The notes under the pieces were generated by a model. That model saw only the letters and a list, made by a program, of their open reading frames with translations. It was not told where the DNA came from and ran no database searches. From assembly GCF_000424185.1 (NCBI RefSeq), contig NZ_AUJK01000002.1, positions 1 through 64,000 on the forward strand: a stretch of 64,000 nt of DNA, given 5' to 3'. The stretch's first letter is position 1; each line of letters starts with the position of its first letter. Of this stretch, positions 52,389 to 61,152 are shown piece by piece. The DNA comes from Prevotella sp. AGR2160 (GTDB taxonomy: Bacteria > Bacteroidota > Bacteroidia > Bacteroidales > Bacteroidaceae). The position numbers and the translations under genes are program-made.

Positions 52389-54098
52389 TTATTTCTTGCC
52401 GAAGCCGAAGACCTTACGGAAGAACTTCTTGATGCCGCTCTCCTGACGCTTGGGCTCGGGGATATTATATTTTGTCGTCTTCGTTGAACTCTGCTGTTCT
52501 TTCTGCCGCTTGTGGTAGTTACCCTCCACATTACCGCGACGGCGCTTATGGCGCTGCTGACCGTTAGCGGCCGCATTCTTCGTGGCATTGTTCTTCGGCG
52601 TACGCTCCTGTGCAGCGGTACCGTCCTGCTTCTGACCATTGTTGGCCGGGCGCTGCTTACGGCGACGGCTCTGCTGTTCCTGCTCGCCATTCTGTCCATT
52701 GGACGGGTCATTTCTACGTTTCCGGTTGTTTTTCGGCTGACCCTGCTCCTGACCCTTCGGCGTAGCAGACTGCTGAGACTGTCCCTCACCGTTCTTCTGA
52801 GCCGGACGCTGCTGACGGGACTGGCGCTGACCGCCCTGCTGGCTGTTCTTCGTACGCTGTTTCTTGTCCTTATGACTGTTCTGGTCACGGTCCTTACGGC
52901 GACGGCTCTTGGCACTCGTCTTCTGACCCTTGGCAGGGCGCTTCAGAGGCTTGTATTCCGGACCCTCCATACCATCGGGCAGCGGATTCTTCTCTACTTC
53001 TTTCTCCAGGAACTTCTCGATCTGCTGGAAATAGAACATATCCTCCTCACTGACGAAGGTGATGGCCTTTCCGTCACGCTGCGCACGGGCCGTACGACCG
53101 ATACGATGGACATAATCCTCGGCATCATGGGGCACGTCATAGTTGATGACCATCTCGATATCGTCAATATCAATACCACGAGCAACGATATCCGTAGCCA
53201 CAAGAACATCATACTGTCCGCTCTTGAACTTGAACATCATGTCGTCGCGCTCTGCCTGGTCGAGGTCGGAGTGCATCTCACCGCAGTTGATATGCTGGCG
53301 CTGCAGACTGCCGGCCACCTGCTTGACCTTCATCTTACTGCCACAGAAGATGATGACGCGCTTGAGGTCCCCGGCCTTGAAGATATCCTTGATGATCGCC
53401 ATTTTCTGCGTCTCATAACAGACATAGGCACTCTGCTTGATCTTCTCTGCCGGCTTGCTCACGGCGAGCTTCACCTCTACGGGGTTCTTCAGCAATGTCT
53501 TGGCGAGATCCTCGATCTTCTTCGGCATGGTAGCGGAGAACATGATCGTCTGACAGGTTGCAGGGAGTTTCGACGCGATCTTCATGATATCATCGGAGAA
53601 GCCCATGTCGAGCATACGGTCAGCCTCATCGAGCACGAAGAAGCTCACCTTACTCATATCGACATTTCCCATGGAGATATGACTGATGAAACGGCCCGGC
53701 GTGGCGATGACGACATCAGCGCCGAGGGAGAGGCTTTTCACCTCCTGATCATAACGGTTACCGTCGTTGCCGCCATAGACAGCGACGGAGCTGACACCGT
53801 CTAGATAGTAGGCAAAGCCCTGCATGGCCTGGTCGATCTGCTGGGCCAGCTCACGGGTAGGACTCATGATGACACAGTTGATGGCTTTGTCGGGATAGTC
53901 GCCTTCATCGAGACGGCTGAGGATAGGCAACAGATAGGCGGCCGTCTTGCCGGTACCGGTCTGTGCGACACCGAGAACGTCATGACCTTCGAGGATAGGA
54001 GGAATACATTTCTCCTGAACGGGCGTACACTCATCGAAATGCATGTCATAGAGTGCATCGAGAACGTTATCGGATAAATCTAATTCTTCAAATTTCAT
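52389..54098 (-). CDS. DEAD-box RNA helicase (RhlE/CsdA-like) with long basic tail
   Basis: The 569-residue protein has a complete DEAD-box core (Q motif, AQTGTGKT, PTRELAQQ, VLDEADRMLDMGF, FSATMP, ARGIDIDD, HRIGRTAR) in residues 1-375. A roughly 190-residue disordered Arg/Lys/Gln/Asn-rich tail follows and ends in a short basic motif (IKKFFRKVFGFGKK). Such helicases unwind RNA in ribosome assembly, cold adaptation and decay, and the tail probably binds RNA. The tail's composition produces long spurious frames on both strands. Confidence 0.93.
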   Translation of the reverse strand: MKFEELDLSDNVLDALYDMHFDECTPVQEKCIPPILEGHDVLGVAQTGTGKTAAYLLPILSRLDEGDYPDKAINCVIMSPTRELAQQIDQAMQGFAYYLDGVSSVAVYGGNDGNRYDQEVKSLSLGADVVIATPGRFISHISMGNVDMSKVSFFVLDEADRMLDMGFSDDIMKIASKLPATCQTIMFSATMPKKIEDLAKTLLKNPVEVKLAVSKPAEKIKQSAYVCYETQKMAIIKDIFKAGDLKRVIIFCGSKMKVKQVAGSLQRQHINCGEMHSDLDQAERDDMMFKFKSGQYDVLVATDIVARGIDIDDIEMVINYDVPHDAEDYVHRIGRTARAQRDGKAITFVSEEDMFYFQQIEKFLEKEVEKNPLPDGMEGPEYKPLKRPAKGQKTSAKSRRRKDRDQNSHKDKKQRTKNSQQGGQRQSRQQRPAQKNGEGQSQQSATPKGQEQGQPKNNRKRRNDPSNGQNGEQEQQSRRRKQRPANNGQKQDGTAAQERTPKNNATKNAAANGQQRHKRRRGNVEGNYHKRQKEQQSSTKTTKYNIPEPKRQESGIKKFFRKVFGFGKK

Positions 54099-54149
54099 TA
54101 TTACAATTTTTTTAATGGGTGGTTCATTGCCTGATCAGCGAAGTTGCAG

Positions 54150-54188
54150 GGGCCGTCCCTTGTGGCGGCCCGCCGACCGTCAGGTCGG
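54150..54188. other. Two adjacent GC-rich hairpins between lptF/G and the helicase
   Basis: GGGCCG/CGGCCC (54150-54155 with 54166-54171), then CCGACC-GTCA-GGTCGG (54173-54188), neither with a T-run. The first resembles a decayed family A palindrome. They fill most of the 100-base gap. Confidence 0.5.
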
Positions 54189-54199
54189 ATGGCTGCGTT

Positions 54200-55411
54200 T
54201 TATCTCGGCGCTTTCCGGTAACATCCCCAGGCAATGAAAGCATAAAGGATGTTCGGAGCCCAGGCGGCGAGGATCGGCGGCGCGCCGGCATTGATGGCGA
54301 AGGTCGCCGAGATGGTCTGCAGGAGGATGTAGATAAAGCTCAGGGCCAGTCCGATACCGAGGTACATGCCCATGCCGCCCTTGCGCTTGCGGGATGACAG
54401 GGAGGCGCCGATGATGGTGAGGATGAAGGAGGCGAAGGAGGAAGCGATACGCTTGTGATACTCCACCTGATACTGCACCACATTCTGTGACCCTCGGTGC
54501 TGCTGCTTCGCGATATAGTCGCTGAGCTGTGGCAACGTAAAGGTCTCCTGCTGACCTTTACTGTAGACGAGGTCCGTAGGCTCCATCATCACCGTGGTGT
54601 CCTTCTCCGCACCCGTGGTGATCGTCTCCCGGAGGCCACGGAGACTGCGGATCTTCCAGTTGGAGGCTTTCCAATGGAATTTCGAGTCGGAGATGGTGTC
54701 ATACTGGATCTCCATGGCTGTCATGTGACTCACGAGTTTCTTATCCTCGAATTTGTCCAAACAGAAGCCATAGCCTTTCTTCTGCGTGTCATCGTAATGC
54801 TGGATATAGGCGATGACACCGGGAGCCACCTGCAACTGCACATTCTCTGCCGCCGTGTTCTTCTTACTGTTCTTATACAGCGATTCGAAATTCTGACGGA
54901 TGACGGTGCCATGGGGAATGACGAAGGCCGAGAGATAAAAGGAGAGGAGGGCGATGAAGGTACAGGAGATCATATACGGCCGGAGGAGCCGCTTGAAGGA
55001 TATTCCCGTAGCGAGCATGGCGATGATCTCCGAGTTGCCGGCTAACTTCGAGGTGAAGAAGATGACGGCGATAAAGACGAAGAGGGCACTGAAGAGGTTG
55101 GCAAAATAAGGTACGAAGTTCGCATAGTAGTCGAAGACGATCGCACGCAGCGGAGCATGATACTGCGTGAATTTTGCCAGGTTCTCATTGACATCGAAGA
55201 CGATGGCGATGGAGATGATCAGGGCGATGGAGAAGAAGTAGGTGCCAATGAACTTCTTGATGATATACCAGTCGATCCGCTTGATGTAATGAAACGGATT
55301 GAGGACCCTGAGGAATCCAAGAAAAGCAAGATGCGTTTTCAGCCACCGCCACATCCGGATCATCCGGATGGCGGCGCGTCGGAAGAACAGCTTGATATTC
55401 CTTTTCTGCAT
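54200..55411 (-). CDS. LptF/LptG-family lipopolysaccharide export permease
   Basis: The 403-residue protein has an N-terminal membrane segment (IIKKFIGTYFFSIALIISIAI), two further helices, a periplasmic beta-jellyroll region (about 190-310) and three C-terminal helices (FILTIIGASLSSRKRKGG...). This is the YjgP/YjgQ (LptF/G) layout. It extracts lipopolysaccharide from the inner membrane with LptB. The start at 55411 (MQKRNIK) is used; it follows the tgt stop by 11 bases. Only one such gene is present here. An LptF versus LptG call cannot be made. Confidence 0.88.
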   Translation of the reverse strand: MQKRNIKLFFRRAAIRMIRMWRWLKTHLAFLGFLRVLNPFHYIKRIDWYIIKKFIGTYFFSIALIISIAIVFDVNENLAKFTQYHAPLRAIVFDYYANFVPYFANLFSALFVFIAVIFFTSKLAGNSEIIAMLATGISFKRLLRPYMISCTFIALLSFYLSAFVIPHGTVIRQNFESLYKNSKKNTAAENVQLQVAPGVIAYIQHYDDTQKKGYGFCLDKFEDKKLVSHMTAMEIQYDTISDSKFHWKASNWKIRSLRGLRETITTGAEKDTTVMMEPTDLVYSKGQQETFTLPQLSDYIAKQQHRGSQNVVQYQVEYHKRIASSFASFILTIIGASLSSRKRKGGMGMYLGIGLALSFIYILLQTISATFAINAGAPPILAAWAPNILYAFIAWGCYRKAPR

Positions 55412-55422
55412 GATGAATGATG

Positions 55423-56550
55423 TTAAATTCTCCGGCCCAGTTGGTCGATGATCCCTGCTTTCCACTTGACGAAGTCACCTTTTATAATATGCTGTCTTGC
55501 ATCGGTGACGAGGCGGAGATAGAAAGCCAGGTTATGGATGCTGGCGATCTGCATGGCCAGGAGCTCGCCGGCTTTAAAGAGATGGTGTACATAGGCCTTC
55601 GTATACACCCTGTCGGTCTCGCAGCCATCGGGATCGAGAGGGGTGAAGTCGGCCTCCCATTTCTTGTTGCGCATGTTCATCGTCCCCTGGTAGGTGAAGA
55701 GCATGGCGTTGCGCCCATTGCGTGTGGGCATAACACAATCGAACATATCCACGCCGCGCTCGATGGCCTCGAGGATGTTCTGCGGCGTGCCGACGCCCAT
55801 GAGATAGCGCGGACGGTCCTTGGGGAGGATGTCGTTGACGACCTCGATCATCTCGTACATCACCGCCGTGGGCTCTCCTACGGCGAGGCCGCCGATGGCA
55901 TTACCGTCAGCGCCCTTGTCGGCCACGAATTTCGCCGCCTCTCTCCGCAGGTCCTTATACGTACAACCCTGGACGATGGGGAAGAGACTCTGGTGATAGC
56001 CGTAGAGGGGCTCCGTCTCGTGGAAGCGCTTGATGCAGCGGTCCAGCCACCGCTGCGTCATCCCGAGACTTTTCTTCGCGTAGGCATAGTCGCTCTGTCC
56101 CGGCGGACACTCGTCGAGGGCCATCATGATGTCGGCACCGATGATACGTTCGGTGTCCATCACATTCTCCGGCGTGAAGAAATGCTTGCTGCCATCGATA
56201 TGACTGCGGAACTCGCAGCCTTCCTCGGAGAGTTTGCGGATGCCCGTGAGGGAGAACACCTGGAAGCCACCGGAATCGGTGAGGATAGGGCGCTCCCAGC
56301 CGTTGAAGCCATGGAGACCACCGGCGGCACGCAGGATCTCCAGTCCCGGACGGAGATAGAGATGATAGGTGTTACCGAGGATGATCTGTGCTTTCACCTG
56401 CTCCCGTAACTCACTGAAATGGACCGCTTTGACGCTGCCGCAGGTACCTACCGGCATGAAGATCGGCGTCTCGATGACGCCGTGGTCTGTCGTGATACGT
56501 CCGGCGCGGGCGTCGGAACAGGGATCGGTATGTTGTAGTTCGAATGTCAT
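55423..56550 (-). CDS. tgt: Queuine tRNA-ribosyltransferase (tRNA-guanine transglycosylase)
   Basis: The 375-residue enzyme has TPIFMPVGTCGSVKAV, GNTYHLYLRPGLE, the active-site DSGGFQVFSL, GGLAVGE and the nucleophile region MFDCVMPTRNGR. It exchanges guanine-34 of tRNA Asp, Asn, His and Tyr for a queuine precursor. The usual CxCxxC zinc ligands near the C-terminus are not present: the equivalent stretch reads DPDGCETDRVYTKAY with a single Cys, although the His of IHNLAFY remains. It overlaps lon by four bases and precedes lptF/G. Confidence 0.94.
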   Translation of the reverse strand: MTFELQHTDPCSDARAGRITTDHGVIETPIFMPVGTCGSVKAVHFSELREQVKAQIILGNTYHLYLRPGLEILRAAGGLHGFNGWERPILTDSGGFQVFSLTGIRKLSEEGCEFRSHIDGSKHFFTPENVMDTERIIGADIMMALDECPPGQSDYAYAKKSLGMTQRWLDRCIKRFHETEPLYGYHQSLFPIVQGCTYKDLRREAAKFVADKGADGNAIGGLAVGEPTAVMYEMIEVVNDILPKDRPRYLMGVGTPQNILEAIERGVDMFDCVMPTRNGRNAMLFTYQGTMNMRNKKWEADFTPLDPDGCETDRVYTKAYVHHLFKAGELLAMQIASIHNLAFYLRLVTDARQHIIKGDFVKWKAGIIDQLGRRI

Positions 56551-59021
56551 TCTTTCTTCTTCGTTTCTTCAGGGATGGAGAGATCGACAGGATTCTTGAC
56601 GACCTCATCGGTGAGGGCGAAATCCCATACATCCTGAACATTCTCCACATAATGGAAGGTGACACCTTTACGGTACTGTTCAGGAATCTCTTCGATATCT
56701 TTTTGATTGTCCTGGCACATCACGATATCCGTGATGCCGGCACGCTTGGCGGCGAGGATCTTCTCCTTGATACCACCGACGGGGAGCACTTTGCCACGGA
56801 GGGTGATCTCACCCGTCATGGCCGTGTTCTTACGCACCTTACGCTGCGTGAGGGCGGAGGCGATACTCGTAGCGATAGTGATACCGGCTGACGGACCGTC
56901 CTTCGGCACGGCACCCTCCGGGACATGGATATGGATGTTCCAGTTGTCGAAGATGCGGTAGTCGATACCGAGGTCATCGACATGTGCCTTGACATATTGC
57001 AGGGCGATCATCGCACTCTCCTTCATCACGTCACCGAGATTTCCCGTCAGCGTGAGCTTGCCACCATGGCCTTTGCTCAGTGACGTCTCGATGAAGAGGA
57101 TCTCACCACCGACGCTCGTCCAGGCCAGTCCCGTGACGACACCGGCGTATTCGTTACCTTGATAGATATCGCGGTAGTACGGCGGCTTGCCGAGGAGATC
57201 TTCAAGATGGGCCGGCGTGACCGTTGTCGTCTCCAGCTCTCCGTTGAGGGCCTGCTGATAGGCAAGTTTGCGGAGCGCTTTGTTGATCTGTTTCTCCAAC
57301 TCTCTGACGCCGCTCTCACGGGTATACGACTCAATGATCTTCTCCAGGGCGGCCTTGGTAAACTTGATCTTCGGCTCATGGTCCTTAAGTCCCGTATTCT
57401 CCAACTCCCGCGGCACGAGGTGACGTTTGGCAATCTCGATCTTCTCCTCCGTGATATACCCACTGACCTCGATGATCTCCATACGGTCGATGAGCGGCCG
57501 CGGAATGGTGTTCAGATCGTTGGCCGTAGCGACGAAGAGGACCTTCGAGAGGTCGAAATCCATGTCGAGATAGTTGTCATGGAAGGAACTGTTCTGTTCC
57601 GGGTCGAGGACCTCCAGGAGAGCAGACGCGGGGTCACCATTATATTGGTTCCGGGTTACCTTATCGATCTCATCAAGGATGAAGACGGGATTGACGGAAC
57701 CGGCTTTCTGAATATTCTTGATAATCTGTCCGGGCATGGCACCAACATACGTACGGCGGTGGCCGCGGATCTCAGCCTCATCATGGAGACCGCCAAGACT
57801 CATCCGCACATATTTGCGACCGAGGGCTTTGGCGATACTCTTGCCCAGCGAGGTCTTACCGACGCCGGGAGGACCATAGAGACAGAGGATCGGACTCTTC
57901 AGGTCATGACGCAGGGACAGCACGGCGATATATTCGAGGATACGCTCCTTCACCTTCTCCATACCATAGTGGTCACGGTCTAGGATACGGCGGGCACGCT
58001 TCAGGTCGAGATCATCCTTCGTCTCTTTTCCCCAGGGGAGGGCCACAAGGGTCTGCAGATAGGTGATCTGAACATTATAGTCAGGAGACTGCGGGTTGAG
58101 GTTGTCAAGTTTCTTGATCTCTTTCTGGAAAAACTTACGCTGTTCCTCCGTCCACCGGATATTCTTGGCCTTCCGGAGGAGCTCGGCCCTGTCGCTGCTG
58201 TCATCTTTCGATCCGAGCTCATCTCTGATATTCTTCATCTGCTGCCGCAGGAAATATTCCTTCTGCTGCTCGTCAAGATCCTGCTGCGTCTTGCGGTTGA
58301 TCCGTTGGCGGATGCCGAAGAGCTGGAGATCACGGTTCTCGGCCTTCAGGGTTTCCATGATACGATCCTCAATGGTGTCAGCTTCCAACATCTTGATCTT
58401 ATCCTCTACCGCAAAGGGGAGGTTGTAACTGACGAAGTTGGCGAACATCGTATCATTATTGATATTACTGAAGGCCGATTTCAGCTCGTCGGGCATCTCG
58501 TCGTTGTCCTCGACGTAACGAAGGGTCGTGTCCTTGAGGGTATCCACGAGCATGGCGAAATGGCCTTTCGTGGCATGATTCTCTTTCGGCATGACCTCCG
58601 GGGCATTGACCACAGAACCGGTATAATAGGGTTTCGGTCCCTTGACGGTTGTCAGACGGCATCGGCCCATGGCCTGCACAAGGAGCGTGATATTGCCATC
58701 TCCGCCCGGAAGTTCCATCGAACGGATTGCCTTCGCAAAGACGCCAACCGGATAGACGTCATCGAAGGTGGGGTCTTCGGTCCTCTGATCTTTCTGACAA
58801 AAGATGCAGAACACCATATCGTTGTCCTTCTCGAGTCTATGGGCCAGTTCGATACTGGCTTTACGGCCTAAGAGAATAGGGGAGACCACTGTGGGGAACA
58901 CCACGAGGTCACGGGTGAAAAGGATCGGATAGTCACCGTCGGGGACAGACTTGAACAGCTGACTGACATCCCCGTCGAAATCGGCGATCATCTGAATGGT
59001 TGTATTTGATTTTCTACTCAT
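56547..59021 (-). CDS. lon: ATP-dependent protease Lon
   Basis: The 824-residue protein has an N-terminal substrate domain ([21 protein letters not shown]), AAA+ Walker A GPPGVGKT at 383-390, Walker [10 protein letters not shown], and the Ser-Lys protease dyad Ser711 (KDGPSAG) and Lys754 (GGIKEK), 43 residues apart as in E. coli Lon. It degrades misfolded and regulatory proteins. The start at 59021 is chosen because the minus-7 box at 59047-59054 lies upstream; a longer open reading would run through that promoter into the divergent trmN6 gene. It is the first gene of lon-tgt-lptF/G. Confidence 0.96.
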   Translation of the reverse strand: MSRKSNTTIQMIADFDGDVSQLFKSVPDGDYPILFTRDLVVFPTVVSPILLGRKASIELAHRLEKDNDMVFCIFCQKDQRTEDPTFDDVYPVGVFAKAIRSMELPGGDGNITLLVQAMGRCRLTTVKGPKPYYTGSVVNAPEVMPKENHATKGHFAMLVDTLKDTTLRYVEDNDEMPDELKSAFSNINNDTMFANFVSYNLPFAVEDKIKMLEADTIEDRIMETLKAENRDLQLFGIRQRINRKTQQDLDEQQKEYFLRQQMKNIRDELGSKDDSSDRAELLRKAKNIRWTEEQRKFFQKEIKKLDNLNPQSPDYNVQITYLQTLVALPWGKETKDDLDLKRARRILDRDHYGMEKVKERILEYIAVLSLRHDLKSPILCLYGPPGVGKTSLGKSIAKALGRKYVRMSLGGLHDEAEIRGHRRTYVGAMPGQIIKNIQKAGSVNPVFILDEIDKVTRNQYNGDPASALLEVLDPEQNSSFHDNYLDMDFDLSKVLFVATANDLNTIPRPLIDRMEIIEVSGYITEEKIEIAKRHLVPRELENTGLKDHEPKIKFTKAALEKIIESYTRESGVRELEKQINKALRKLAYQQALNGELETTTVTPAHLEDLLGKPPYYRDIYQGNEYAGVVTGLAWTSVGGEILFIETSLSKGHGGKLTLTGNLGDVMKESAMIALQYVKAHVDDLGIDYRIFDNWNIHIHVPEGAVPKDGPSAGITIATSIASALTQRKVRKNTAMTGEITLRGKVLPVGGIKEKILAAKRAGITDIVMCQDNQKDIEEIPEQYRKGVTFHYVENVQDVWDFALTDEVVKNPVDLSIPEETKKKE

Positions 59022-59046
59022 GAGTTTGATTATCCTTTTTGGGCTG

Positions 59047-59054
59047 CAAAGATA
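59047..59054 (-). promoter_or_regulatory. Minus-7 box of the lon operon
   Basis: TATCTTTG (59054 to 59047), about 26 bases before the start. Confidence 0.6.
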
Positions 59055-59129
59055 CAAAAATACTTTCATATAAGAGAAAGTTTGTTCGAAAATAGGTAAT
59101 AAAAAATCAAAAAAGCCGTTAGAAGAGGT

Positions 59130-59897
59130 ATGGATACATTCACTTTTCAACATTTTACCATTGCTCAGGACCGTTGTGCGATGAAGGTAGGCACTGACGG
59201 TGTCCTCCTCGGCGCTTGGGCTCCAGTGCCCCCTCATGGCCGTCGTATTCTCGATGTGGGGACGGGGACGGGAGTGATCGCCTTGATGATGGCGCAGCGT
59301 TTCCCCGAGGCTGTCGTTGAGGCTCTCGATATGGATGCGGAGGCGTGCCGGCAGGCCAGCGAGAATGTGGAGCGCAATGGCTATAACGGACGCGTGATCG
59401 TCCATCAACCATGTATGTTTCAAAACTTTAATGCTGATAACATATCTTCCGAAGATACAGATTCTTATACATATTCGCCAAACAACACGTATCAACCTTC
59501 GCTGTACGATGCCATCGTCAGTAATCCCCCTTTCTTCCAGGACAGTCTTCGTAACCCCGATGAGCGCCGCTCACTGGCCCGGCATAATGACAGTCTCTCT
59601 TTCCGGGATCTTGCCCGACACAGTGCGCGCCTACTCCGTAAGGACGGTCTCTTCTCCGTCATCATCCCCACGGAGGTACGGGAGCGGGTAGAGGAAGAGT
59701 GTGTCTTCGCCGGTCTTTCTCTCTGTCGTCGTGTTGGTATTCGCACCACCCCCTGCAAGCCCGTCAGACGCTGGCTGCTGACCTTTTCAAAGGCGATTCC
59801 CACGGTGACAGAGGAAAAAGAAGCATGTCTTATGAATCCCGACGGTTCCCGGTCATCATGGTATGCTGACCTTACAAAGGATTTTTATATCCGGTAA
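59130..59897 (+). CDS. trmN6: tRNA1(Val) adenine-37 N6-methyltransferase-like
   Basis: The 255-residue Rossmann methyltransferase has MKVGTDGVLLGAW, AdoMet motif ILDVGTGTGVIAL and catalytic NPPF (IVSNPPFF). These match the TrmN6/YfiC family. Residues about 96-122 (NADNISSEDTDSYTYSPNNT) form a low-complexity insertion coded by AT-rich DNA (about 59420-59490) between the AdoMet-binding part and NPPF. It is divergent from lon. Confidence 0.88.
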   Translation: MDTFTFQHFTIAQDRCAMKVGTDGVLLGAWAPVPPHGRRILDVGTGTGVIALMMAQRFPEAVVEALDMDAEACRQASENVERNGYNGRVIVHQPCMFQNFNADNISSEDTDSYTYSPNNTYQPSLYDAIVSNPPFFQDSLRNPDERRSLARHNDSLSFRDLARHSARLLRKDGLFSVIIPTEVRERVEEECVFAGLSLCRRVGIRTTPCKPVRRWLLTFSKAIPTVTEEKEACLMNPDGSRSSWYADLTKDFYIR

Positions 59898-59920
59898 ATT
59901 CATTAATTTTCCTAAACAAT

Positions 59921-59952
59921 TTTGGAAAAATCAATAATTCTTCATAACTTTG
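59921..59952 (+). promoter_or_regulatory. Promoter of the MORN-repeat gene
   Basis: TTTG (59921-59924), 20 bases, TAACTTTG (59945-59952). Confidence 0.75.
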
Positions 59953-59985
59953 CCGTAAGAACGAATAAATTGATAATTAGACCAG

Positions 59986-61101
59986 ATGAATAATAAGATC
60001 ATTACCTGTATAATCCTCCTTGCGACGACCCTTCCGTTGTCGGCACAGAAAATTACGTTGGGGTCATGTATGACTCATGACGGTGGACAATATAAGGGCG
60101 AGATGTCGGGCGGTAAGCCCTACGGCAAAGGGAACACCCTGTTTAAGAACGGGGACACCTATGAGGGACAGTATATAAAAGGTAAACGTCAGGGATATGG
60201 AATCTATACTTTTTCTGACGGAGAGAAATATGAAGGCCAATGGTTTCAGGACCAACAGCATGGCAAGGGCACATACTATTTCTCGAATAATAACAAGTAT
60301 GTTGGTCTTTGGTTCCGTGACTATCAACAGGGCCATGGCATCATGTATTATTATAATGGTGACAAGTATGATGGTGACTGGTATAAGGACAAACGTCAGG
60401 GGATGGGTACCTATACCTATGCCAATGGTGCCAGTTATAAAGGACAGTGGGCCAACGACATGAAAAATGGCCGCGGCCGCTTTGACTGGGGAGACGGCAC
60501 TGTTTACGATGGGAACTGGCTCAACAACCAGCGTTCCGGCCGTGGCACGAATCATTATTCCGACGGTGATGTCTATACCGGCGACTGGCTCAACGACATC
60601 CAGGATGGTAAGGGTATCTACCGTTATCAGAACGGAGATAAGTATGAAGGCGACTATCACCAGGGAGAACGAACGGGAGAAGGCATCTTCTCTTATGTCA
60701 ATGGTGACAAATATACCGGTCATTTCCTTGAGGGAGCAAAGGACGGAAACGGAACTTTTGCCTGGAAGAATGGCGATGTCTATACGGGCTCGTGGCAGAA
60801 CGACCTGCAGAATGGGCATGGAAAGTTGACCAAGAAAAACGGCGATGTCTATGAGGGAGAATTCAAGGACGGTCAGGTGAATGGTGAGGTCATCATCCAT
60901 TTCGCCAATGGCAATAAGTTCAAGGGAAACTTCAAGAATGGCAAGCGCAATGGTCCTGCCATTGAGGAGACAAAAGACGGCAAGCGTTTCGAAGGCTCCT
61001 ATGTCGATGACGAGCGAGAGGGTAAGTTCGTGGAGAAGGACCGTGACGGGAATGTCACTGCGCACGGCACTTATCGCCACGGCCGCCGTTACCAGGAATG
61101 A
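59986..61101 (+). CDS. Secreted MORN-repeat protein
   Basis: The 371-residue protein has a signal peptide (1-20) and about 14 consecutive 23-residue MORN repeats (type GDKYEGDYHQGERTGEGIF), which fill nearly the whole mature chain. It would form an extended beta-strip in the periplasm or on the surface. MORN repeats act as structural or lipid/protein-binding scaffolds; the partner is unknown. It has its own promoter and a 51-base gap to glgB, so co-transcription with glgB is likely. Confidence 0.9.
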   Translation: MNNKIITCIILLATTLPLSAQKITLGSCMTHDGGQYKGEMSGGKPYGKGNTLFKNGDTYEGQYIKGKRQGYGIYTFSDGEKYEGQWFQDQQHGKGTYYFSNNNKYVGLWFRDYQQGHGIMYYYNGDKYDGDWYKDKRQGMGTYTYANGASYKGQWANDMKNGRGRFDWGDGTVYDGNWLNNQRSGRGTNHYSDGDVYTGDWLNDIQDGKGIYRYQNGDKYEGDYHQGERTGEGIFSYVNGDKYTGHFLEGAKDGNGTFAWKNGDVYTGSWQNDLQNGHGKLTKKNGDVYEGEFKDGQVNGEVIIHFANGNKFKGNFKNGKRNGPAIEETKDGKRFEGSYVDDEREGKFVEKDRDGNVTAHGTYRHGRRYQE

Positions 61102-61152
61102 CCCTAAAGGCCTAACGGAAATACAATTTATCGAACACTAATACAGAATCTT

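Noticed and set aside
52289..52915. Arg/Ser-rich frame on the same strand as the DEAD-box helicase tail
   Set aside because: It is an alternate frame of the low-complexity Arg/Gln-rich tail; the helicase frame carries all motifs.
59022..59495. N-terminal extension of Lon by about 158 residues
   Set aside because: It runs antisense through the trmN6 gene and across the lon promoter; the Lon domain starts at 59021.
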